Assembly: GCA_025357895.1 (NCBI GenBank)
Contig: JANYLL010000397.1
Span: forward strand, 1 to 19,945
Origin: Ignavibacteriota bacterium
Lineage (GTDB): Bacteria > Bacteroidota > Ignavibacteria > Palsa-1295
Direction: 5' to 3'
DNA length: 19,945 nt
In this document: positions 15,385-19,945 of the stretch, piece after piece
Position numbering within the stretch: position 1 is the first letter of the stretch
How the letters are laid out: each line of letters opens with the position of its first letter
Position numbers and translations under genes: made by a program
The notes under the pieces: generated by a model
The model's database searches: none
Seen by the model: the letters and a program-made list of their open reading frames with translations, nothing else
Told to the model about the DNA's origin: nothing

Positions 15385-16296
15385 TTACTTCACTGCATAG
15401 ATCCTCATTCCACTTGAAATGAAGTGATTTACACTTCGTACAATAATAAACACGGTTCGCTTGAATATGTTACGCGGAGATGACTCGCCGGGTGTAATTA
15501 TTTCTTTACTCTTCAGCATGTCCATCAACTTATCGCCTTGGTTTGTTACACTGATTTTGCTGAAGCCAACCTTTGCTAAGTAGTTGCGCATAGTACGGTT
15601 ACTGAAAATATTCAAGTGACCTTCGGGCATAAAATAGAACCAATCCGAGCCGCGCAGTTTGCGCTCAGGGCAGTCATAATTTCCTGTTGCCATAAAGAGA
15701 ACTCCGCCGGGCTTTAGCCAGGAATGGATGGTCTGAAGAGATTCCAGAGGATGGGGCAGATGTTCTATGACTTCGCGCATCACAACTGCATCGAAAGAAT
15801 TCGGTGGATAACTAGCGTCTTCTATAGATTTTGTCTCCACGGGTATGCCCATTTGCCTTACAAAATTTGCTGCATATTCCGATAGCTCCAATCCGTGACA
15901 ATCAAATCCATGTTTTTTTGCCTTGTCCAGGAATACTCCGGTACCGCACCCGATTTCTAGGAGTCGCGGTTCGTGGTTTGCGGTTCGTGATTCGCGAAGA
16001 AGAGCAATAATATTATCGCAATCCCAATCTTCTAATGTAAATCCGTCTTTTCCACCCGTATGCTGATTTACATCTTTAACATAGTCAATACTTTTATCGA
16101 AGCCATGACCTTGGAAATAATCGGCATCATAAAGAGCGGCGATCTTTTTCTGCTTCAATCTGGGATTCGTATAGACAAGTCCGCATTTATTGCATTGCAC
16201 CATCCAAAACCCGCGCTTCTCATAGCGTTTGGTATATTCATCCGCTCCGCACAAATCGCAGATCACGCTTTCAAAATCTTCTTTTTGGAAATTCAT
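15385..16296 (-). CDS. Zinc-ribbon class I SAM-dependent methyltransferase
   Basis: Two CxxC pairs (Cys13/16 and Cys35/38, in ICDLCGA and VQCNKCGLVYTNPR) form an N-terminal zinc ribbon. They precede a class I methyltransferase fold with motif I LLEIGCGTGVFL (112-123), the acidic strand end LELSEYA, and motif IV/post-II FDAVVMREVIEHLPHP. This zinc-ribbon plus methyltransferase layout is common for enzymes acting on sugars or glycolipids in envelope gene clusters; the substrate here is unknown. Residues 102-111 (ESRTANHEPR) are encoded by four heptanucleotide repeats, so this part is probably an acquired insertion just before motif I. It starts 17 bases after rsmI and ends 15 bases before the subtilase gene. 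Confidence 0.85.
   Translation of the reverse strand: MNFQKEDFESVICDLCGADEYTKRYEKRGFWMVQCNKCGLVYTNPRLKQKKIAALYDADYFQGHGFDKSIDYVKDVNQHTGGKDGFTLEDWDCDNIIALLRESRTANHEPRLLEIGCGTGVFLDKAKKHGFDCHGLELSEYAANFVRQMGIPVETKSIEDASYPPNSFDAVVMREVIEHLPHPLESLQTIHSWLKPGGVLFMATGNYDCPERKLRGSDWFYFMPEGHLNIFSNRTMRNYLAKVGFSKISVTNQGDKLMDMLKSKEIITPGESSPRNIFKRTVFIIVRSVNHFISSGMRIYAVK
15966..15993. repeat. Heptanucleotide array, four GYGGTTC-type units, inside a gene
   Basis: The plus strand reads GCGGTTC, GTGGTTT, GCGGTTC and GTGATTC in strict 7-base phase. It lies within the methyltransferase reading frame and stays open in that frame. It is one of five such arrays in the right quarter of the window, with its own unit sequence. 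Confidence 0.75.
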
Positions 16297-16313
16297 AGAA
16301 TATTTTTTTTATC

Positions 16314-17024
16314 TTATTCTTCTATTGTTTCTTTATCTTTAGAGCTTCTTTCAATACCTTCAATTATAAGAACACATTCACCTTTTACATCATTGGGGAA
16401 TTTTGCTTCAAGTTCGTTTAATATTTCTTCCAATGTTCCTCGATAGAAATGCTCGTAAATTTTGGTTATCTCACGGCCAAGAGCTGCTTTTCGATTTGAC
16501 CCTGCAGCTTCTATCAATTGGGAAAGCAATTTTTTTATTCGAAACGGCGATTCATAAATGACCGTTGTGCGTTCTTCTTCTGCAACATTCGCGATCCGTC
16601 GTTTGCGTCCTTTCTTTAATGGAAGGAAGCCTTCGAATACGAAGCGATTCGTATCGATACCGCTGGCACTCAGTGCGGCAATGACTGCCGATGCGCCTGG
16701 GATCGGAACAACATCGACTCCGACTAAGATCGCCTCGCGGACAATTGCCCATGCCGGATCGGATATGCCCGGAGTGCCTGCATCAGTGATCAGAGCAACG
16801 CTTGCTCCGGTGCGAAGATCTTCGACGAGTTCTGCTGCGCGTGCCTGTTCGTTATGCGAATGGTAGCTGACAAGCCGACGCGGCTTGATACCATGACGCT
16901 CGAAGAGGATTCGCGCATGACGCGTATCTTCGCAGGCAATAATATCCGCTTCATTTAAGATTCGGATCGCCCGAAGCGAAATATCTTCAAGGTTGCCGAT
17001 GGGTGTGGCGACTAAATACAGCAT
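16314..17024 (-). CDS. rsmI: 16S rRNA (cytidine(1402)-2'-O)-methyltransferase
   Basis: RsmI uses SAM to 2'-O-methylate C1402 in the decoding centre of 16S rRNA. The tetrapyrrole-methylase-fold signature is plain: MLYLVATPIGNLEDISLRAI at the N-terminus, then IIACEDTRHARILF, the SAM loop ALITDAGTPGISDPA, VVPIPGASAVIAALSASGI and FVFEGFLPLKKGR, with TTVIYESPFRI later. At 236 residues it is shorter than the E. coli protein (286) at the C-terminus, which is usual in this part of the tree. The ATG at 17022-17024 lies only eight bases from the left heptad array. The 5' leader and promoter of this operon (rsmI, methyltransferase, subtilase) must therefore lie in or beyond the repeats. Confidence 0.94.
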   Translation of the reverse strand: MLYLVATPIGNLEDISLRAIRILNEADIIACEDTRHARILFERHGIKPRRLVSYHSHNEQARAAELVEDLRTGASVALITDAGTPGISDPAWAIVREAILVGVDVVPIPGASAVIAALSASGIDTNRFVFEGFLPLKKGRKRRIANVAEEERTTVIYESPFRIKKLLSQLIEAAGSNRKAALGREITKIYEHFYRGTLEEILNELEAKFPNDVKGECVLIIEGIERSSKDKETIEE

Positions 17025-17032
17025 TTGAAAAT

Positions 17033-17060
17033 AAAGTCAAAAGTAAAAAATCCAAAGTCA
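17033..17060. repeat. Heptanucleotide array, four AAAGTCA-type units (left arm)
   Basis: The plus strand reads AAAGTCA, AAAGTAA, AAAATCC and AAAGTCA in phase, and fills most of the 45-base gap between the divergent starts of rsmI and the four-helix-bundle gene. It is inverted relative to the array at 17456-17482. Confidence 0.85.
17038..17045 (-). promoter_or_regulatory. TAnnTTTG-type box in the left heptad array, pointing into rsmI
   Basis: The minus strand reads TACTTTTG across the junction of two heptads, 13 bases before the rsmI ATG. A TTTTG lies 13 bases further upstream, closer than the usual -33 spacing. Candidate only. Confidence 0.3.
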
Positions 17061-17069
17061 AAATTTTGT

Positions 17070-17450
17070 ATGGAGAAAAAAGAAAAAATATTCGATATTA
17101 AAGAAAGAACATTCCAATTCTCGGTTGACATTGTTTCGCTTTTTCGATCATTGGATACAAAACGTGCAGAAAATTATGTTTTAGGAAAACAAGTACTACG
17201 ATCAGGGACATCTATCGGATCGATGTGTGAAGAAGCAGTATCCGGTGAAAGCAATGCCGATTTCATCCATAAATATACTGTTGCACTCAAAGAAGCAAGA
17301 GAAACGCACCATTGGCTGCGTTTGATGGTTGCAACAAATATGATAACAGGTGAAAGGGCAAAAGAAATCGTACAAGAATCATTTGAAATTAAAAATATTC
17401 TTGGCGCTATTGTTGTGAAACTGAAAAACAAAAATAGAGATAAAGAATAG
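17070..17450 (+). CDS. Four-helix-bundle protein (S23 / 23S rRNA intervening-sequence protein family)
   Basis: The 126-residue all-helical protein begins at the ATG at 17070 (MEKKEKIFDIKERTFQF); a TTG frame back to 17025 would only translate the repeat array. The family signature is clear: FSVDIVSLFRSL, then LGKQVLRSGTSIGSMCEEAVSGESNADFIHKYTVALKEARETHHWLRLM, and a final amphipathic helix. Members occur inside 23S rRNA intervening sequences and as free-standing genes. They form pentameric bundles, and Avd of diversity-generating retroelements is a relative. The cellular role of free-standing copies is not settled. No rRNA or reverse transcriptase is near. The basic Lys-rich C-terminus could bind nucleic acid. 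It is tightly flanked by inverted heptad arrays, which suggests it travels as a unit. Confidence 0.9.
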   Translation: MEKKEKIFDIKERTFQFSVDIVSLFRSLDTKRAENYVLGKQVLRSGTSIGSMCEEAVSGESNADFIHKYTVALKEARETHHWLRLMVATNMITGERAKEIVQESFEIKNILGAIVVKLKNKNRDKE

Positions 17451-17455
17451 GTTTT

Positions 17456-17482
17456 TGACTTTTTACTTTTGATTTTGACTTT
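17456..17482. repeat. Heptanucleotide array, TGACTTT-type units (right arm)
   Basis: The plus strand reads TGACTTT, TTACTTT, TGATTT (one base short) and TGACTTT. It begins five bases after the four-helix-bundle stop and ends on the probable TTG start of the next gene. It is the reverse complement type of the 17033 array. Confidence 0.85.
17464..17471 (+). promoter_or_regulatory. TAnnTTTG-type box in the right heptad array, pointing into the lipoprotein gene
   Basis: TACTTTTG arises from the TTACTTT unit and the first bases of its neighbour. It lies 9 bases before the TTG at 17481 and mirrors the minus-strand box in the left array. No proper -33 element is visible. Confidence 0.3.
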
Positions 17483-18008
17483 GAAAAAACAAGGATTCAT
17501 GATTCTTTTCGCAGTTTTACTTCTGAGTAGCTGCGCAACTCATCATACTGCCCGTATAGGATGGGAAGGAGATAAAATTCGGCTGGAATTTTCACCGCCA
17601 AATGCCGGCTCACCGGTATTAAAATGCCTTTCTTGTAATACAGAATTAGCCCCTTTGCCCTTGCAGGTTAATGATCAGGGCATTGCCTATATAAAGATCG
17701 ATGAAGTCCGAAAAACTCCAATTTCGCATTTCAGGCTTACAGGAAGCGGAATTGATACAGCCGTTACATTGCAGCAGCCCGTCTTGTATGGTTCAGCGGG
17801 ACAAACTGATTCACTCATTGGAAGAATTATGGCTGTGAGGTACACGATCATCTATAAGGATACGACAATGACAGAACCGGTCGGCACCCTTGAGAAGAAA
17901 GATGAAGTGAATCTTTTCGGTAAAGACGACGTGTTCTATTACATACATCAACCGGGCTATAACTTACCGGTAGTAATATTGAGGTCACATGCAGTGACGA
18001 TTCAATAA
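17481..18008 (+). CDS. Lipoprotein with C-terminal SH3-like region
   Basis: With the TTG at 17481 the product begins MKKQGFMILFAVLLLSSCA, a textbook lipoprotein signal with Cys18 as the lipid site. The ATG six codons later would lose the positive residues. The N-terminal mature part has strands and a CLSC pair (KCLSCNTE). The last 90 residues (VLYGSAGQTDSLIGRIMAVRYTII through DDVFYYIHQPGYNLPVVILRSHAVTI) look like a bacterial SH3-type barrel, which often binds peptidoglycan peptides. I do not recognise the family. The start codon falls on the last bases of the heptad array, so the original upstream region seems displaced. It runs into the PLP-enzyme gene after 10 bases. Confidence 0.75.
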   Translation: MKKQGFMILFAVLLLSSCATHHTARIGWEGDKIRLEFSPPNAGSPVLKCLSCNTELAPLPLQVNDQGIAYIKIDEVRKTPISHFRLTGSGIDTAVTLQQPVLYGSAGQTDSLIGRIMAVRYTIIYKDTTMTEPVGTLEKKDEVNLFGKDDVFYYIHQPGYNLPVVILRSHAVTIQ

Positions 18009-18018
18009 AATATTATAA

Positions 18019-19296
18019 ATGGATCGCAGATCATTTCTCAAACTCTCGGCACTCGCTCCTGCAGCAGCGACAATAACTCTTAGCTCTGTCTCCGGCAAAG
18101 GATATGCCGATGAAATTATTAATTTATCTGATCCGGAAAAAGCTTATTGGGCATCCATTCGCAGCCAATTTCCAATAACAAAAAATCTTTTATTCTTCAA
18201 TAACGGCACTATGGGTCCGAGCCCGATTGCCATTACCGAAGCAGTGACGAAGCAGATCGAACATGTCGATGCCACCGGCGATTATGGATTCGATCATGAG
18301 AAACTTAATAAATCCATCGGAAGAGTTTTAAATGCATCCAGTGATGATATTGCAACAACGCATAACGTCAGCGAAGGAATTTCTATCATTGCAAGCGGAT
18401 TGAGAATCCAGGCAGGAGACGAAGTGCTCCTGACAAATCAAGAGCATGGCGGTGGAGCCGTTCCGTGGCTTACCAGAGCAAAGCGAGACGGAATAGTTGT
18501 GAAATTCGTCGAGATTGATCCGAGCGACGATATTACTCTCGAGCGTTTCGAAAAAGCGATGACAAAGCGAACGAAGATCATTGCCGTTCCGCATCTTACA
18601 TGTACGATGGGATATTTATTACCCGTGAAACGCTTGGCTCAGTTAGCGCATTTAAAAGGTGCATATCTTTTTATCGATGGAGCGCATCCACCGGGAATGT
18701 TGCAAGTTGATGTAAAAGATATTGGCTGCGATGCTTATGCAAGCTGCGGTCATAAATGGCTCTTAGGTCCGAAGGGAACTGGATTCCTTTACATCACAAA
18801 AGAATTTCGTGAGCAGGTGATGCCGACATGGTCAGGTGCTGAAGCTGATAAACACTGGGATTATAATGCTTCGAATGGCAATCTGGAATTCTTGCCAACT
18901 GCCAGCCGCTACCGTTTCGCTACGCAAAGCTCATCACTCTACACCGGTTTACAAGCTGCAATTGAATGGCAGGAGAAGATTGGTTTTGCAAAGATTGAAA
19001 ATCGAGTTCTCGAGCTTACAAAACAATTGCGCACAGGATTACTGCCTCTTGCCGACGGAAAATTTGAAATGTTGACTCCGTCACACATGATGTCCGGTGT
19101 AACAACAATAAAACTTAATAACAGCAAACGATATATTGACTTTGCCCATGAACTTGAAAATAAATATAAGATCCGTACACGTATTGTCCCTGAAAACGGA
19201 CTTGAGGCAAACCGCTTCAGCGTGCATATCTATACATCGAAGGATGATGTTGAAAAATTTATCGAGGGGTTTACACAATGCTTGAAATCAGTATGA
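18019..19296 (+). CDS. Tat-signal class V aminotransferase-fold PLP enzyme
   Basis: The N-terminus MDRRSFLKLSALAPAAATITLSS is a twin-arginine signal, so this enzyme is probably exported folded with its cofactor. The rest is a class V aminotransferase fold, close to the isopenicillin N epimerase / cysteine desulfurase-like group: NNGTMGPSP at the start, EHGGGAVPW, AVPHLTCTMGYLLPV, LFIDGAHPPG (Asp220 for the PLP nitrogen), and SCGHKWLLGPKGTGFLY with Lys246 as the Schiff-base lysine. TQSSSLYTGL follows. There is no desulfurase-type catalytic Cys loop that I can see, so epimerase, lyase or transaminase activity is possible. The stop overlaps the next start as ATGA. Periplasmic PLP enzymes are unusual. 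Confidence 0.88.
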   Translation: MDRRSFLKLSALAPAAATITLSSVSGKGYADEIINLSDPEKAYWASIRSQFPITKNLLFFNNGTMGPSPIAITEAVTKQIEHVDATGDYGFDHEKLNKSIGRVLNASSDDIATTHNVSEGISIIASGLRIQAGDEVLLTNQEHGGGAVPWLTRAKRDGIVVKFVEIDPSDDITLERFEKAMTKRTKIIAVPHLTCTMGYLLPVKRLAQLAHLKGAYLFIDGAHPPGMLQVDVKDIGCDAYASCGHKWLLGPKGTGFLYITKEFREQVMPTWSGAEADKHWDYNASNGNLEFLPTASRYRFATQSSSLYTGLQAAIEWQEKIGFAKIENRVLELTKQLRTGLLPLADGKFEMLTPSHMMSGVTTIKLNNSKRYIDFAHELENKYKIRTRIVPENGLEANRFSVHIYTSKDDVEKFIEGFTQCLKSV

Positions 19297-19601
19297 AGGC
19301 AATGAAAAAAATAATTCCGTTTGTCTTCCTCATCGGAGCAGTTTTTTTCTGTAGCTGTGGTGGTGTTGTTCCGCAGATCGTGAAATTTGATACTCGTCCC
19401 GAAGCGCCATTTCGCGGCGATACGGTGCTTCTGGAATGGGTTGTCCGCGGAGCAGAGAAAGTCACACTCGATGGAACACCTGTTCCCGATTCAGGCGGCA
19501 TGAAAGTTGTACTCGATCGATCGCGCGATTTCACTTTAAAAGCAACAGCTACTCGCGCCGAATCGACAAAGAAATTAGAAATAGTAGCAAATCCAAAATA
19601 A
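19293..19601 (+). CDS. Small Ig-like lipoprotein
   Basis: Three starts are possible (19278, 19293, 19302). I choose the ATG at 19293 because it overlaps the PLP-enzyme stop as ATGA, a coupling arrangement. The signal MKAMKKIIPFVFLIGAVFFCSC ends at a lipobox-like FCSC. The mature 80 residues are beta-rich (VPQIVKFDTRPEAPFRGDTVLLEWVVRG, VTLDGTPV, GGMKVVLDRSRDFTLKATATR), consistent with one Ig-like domain of the kind found in bacterial surface proteins. No function is assigned. Coupling to the exported PLP enzyme suggests they may work together in the envelope. The heptad arrays begin five bases after the stop. Confidence 0.75.
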   Translation: MKAMKKIIPFVFLIGAVFFCSCGGVVPQIVKFDTRPEAPFRGDTVLLEWVVRGAEKVTLDGTPVPDSGGMKVVLDRSRDFTLKATATRAESTKKLEIVANPK

Positions 19602-19606
19602 AAAAT

Positions 19607-19634
19607 GAGAATGAAGAATTGTGAATTGAGAAAT
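19607..19634. repeat. Heptanucleotide array, four GAGAATT-type units (left arm)
   Basis: The plus strand reads GAGAATG, AAGAATT, GTGAATT and GAGAAAT in phase, directly after the Ig-like lipoprotein gene. It is inverted relative to the array at 19658-19692, with only 23 bases between them. Confidence 0.75.
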
Positions 19635-19657
19635 AAACCAGAATATAGCATTCCCCA

Positions 19658-19692
19658 AATTTTTAATTTTTAATTTTACATTTTTAATTCTC
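19658..19692. repeat. Heptanucleotide array, five AATTTTT/AATTCTC-type units (right arm)
   Basis: The plus strand reads AATTTTT, AATTTTT, AATTTTA, CATTTTT and AATTCTC. Read on the minus strand, the outermost unit is GAGAATT, matching the left arm. It ends six bases before the hemerythrin ATG. The pair could fold into an AT-rich hairpin. Confidence 0.75.
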
Positions 19693-19698
19693 AAGTCA

Positions 19699-19945
19699 AT
19701 GCCTCAGTTACCAGATCCGAATAAATATAAAGACCCGATAAAATATTTTCGGGATTGCCATGCGCTCATCACGACGCAGATCAATCTTCTGGAAAAACTT
19801 TGGCAAAGCGCTGAAGCGAATGGCGTTATAAAAAGTATTAAAGAAGATAAGGAGTGGGGTGAGCTTTTGGATTTTCTTGTGAATGTCGCTCCTCGACATG
19901 AAATAGATGAAGAGAACTCGCTTTTTCCTTTAGTACTTGAGAAGC
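19699..19945 (+). CDS. Hemerythrin-like (HHE) domain protein, 5' part
   Basis: From the ATG at 19699 the frame is open to the window end (82 codons). The product starts MPQLPDPNKYKDPIKYFRDCHALITTQINLLEKL and continues to LLDFLVNVAPRHEIDEENSLFPLVLEK. The helix with FRDCHALI (first His), and later RHEIDEENSLFP (H-x-x-x-E-E-x-x-L-F-P), are the HHE-domain pattern that binds a di-iron centre sensing or carrying O2 or NO. The remaining His ligands would lie beyond the window. No signal peptide is visible, so it is probably cytoplasmic. Its leader is the heptad array, which ends six bases upstream. Confidence 0.82.
   Translation, partial: MPQLPDPNKYKDPIKYFRDCHALITTQINLLEKLWQSAEANGVIKSIKEDKEWGELLDFLVNVAPRHEIDEENSLFPLVLEK

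Larger units (their letters stand above)
17033..17482 (+). mobile_element. Putative small cassette: four-helix-bundle gene between inverted heptad arrays
   Basis: A single small gene is bracketed within a few bases by two arrays of the same heptad in opposite orientation (AAAGTCA units on the left, TGACTTT units on the right). The whole is about 450 bp and sits directly between rsmI and a lipoprotein start. It has no transposase, so movement would have to be in trans or by another mechanism. Target-site duplications are not evident. The cassette reading is inference; the bracketing itself is directly visible. Confidence 0.5.

Noticed and set aside
17070..17450. Four-helix-bundle gene as Avd of a diversity-generating retroelement
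   Set aside because: No reverse transcriptase gene and no template/variable repeat pair are present, and the sequence carries the S23/IVP signature RSGTSIG.
17033..17482. The same unit as a 23S rRNA intervening sequence
   Set aside because: The surrounding DNA encodes rsmI and a lipoprotein, not 23S rRNA.
15966..19692. Heptad arrays as a CRISPR array
   Set aside because: Units are 7 bases with no spacers of 25-40 bases and no cas genes nearby.
1..19945. tRNA or rRNA genes
   Set aside because: I looked for T-loop-like GGTTCGAATCC and clover-leaf arms on both strands and found no complete candidate; the nearest look-alike, at about 8873-8882, is the end of the XRE gene.

Overview
The window looks like a chromosomal segment from an AT-leaning member of the Bacteroidota/Chlorobiota side of the tree. 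Four secreted proteins end in a C-terminal domain of the type IX secretion (T9SS) sorting kind, several lipoproteins have Bacteroidota-like lipoboxes, and some intergenic regions carry TAnnTTTG promoter-like boxes. My best guess is an Ignavibacteria- or Kapabacteria-like lineage. This is inference from gene style; no rRNA is present to settle it.

Layout. Positions 3-527 hold the 3' part of a secreted-type hypothetical protein. A minus-strand block follows: a VWA-OmpA protein (3229-1877), aat (1807-1196), and a RelE/ParE-type toxin with its antitoxin (1169-688). Just past the toxin is a decayed second copy of the aat 3' end (607-684). A divergent promoter region leads to a secreted Asp-box/cohesin-like T9SS protein (3384-5483). 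It converges on a minus-strand pair: a Tat-exported Rieske-like protein and an M1 aminopeptidase, both with T9SS tails. An orphan XRE regulator (8656-8886) converges on a minus-strand operon of ssb, an MCE/MlaD-like protein and an extended SDR. A hairpin-rich divergent region then gives a coiled-coil lipoprotein and a small membrane protein (11562-12341). These converge on a second minus-strand operon: rsmI, a zinc-ribbon methyltransferase and a secreted subtilase (17024-12346).

The right end is plus strand: a four-helix-bundle (S23/IVP) gene, an SH3-like lipoprotein, a Tat-targeted class V PLP enzyme, an Ig-like lipoprotein overlapping it by ATGA, and the start of a hemerythrin-like protein that runs off the window.

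The most unusual feature is a set of degenerate heptanucleotide arrays. Five tracts of four or five 7-base units lie between 15966 and 19692, with three different unit sequences. Two tracts of one unit type face each other as inverted repeats around the four-helix-bundle gene (17033-17482), making a roughly 450-bp unit that looks like a small mobile cassette. Two more face each other in the gap before the hemerythrin gene, without cargo. One lies inside the methyltransferase reading frame. The AAAGTCA-type arrays also contain an outward-pointing TACTTTTG box on each side, so the unit may bring promoters for its neighbours. Other notable points are the altered Rieske box II with Tat plus T9SS signals, and the aat tail duplication around the toxin-antitoxin pair.
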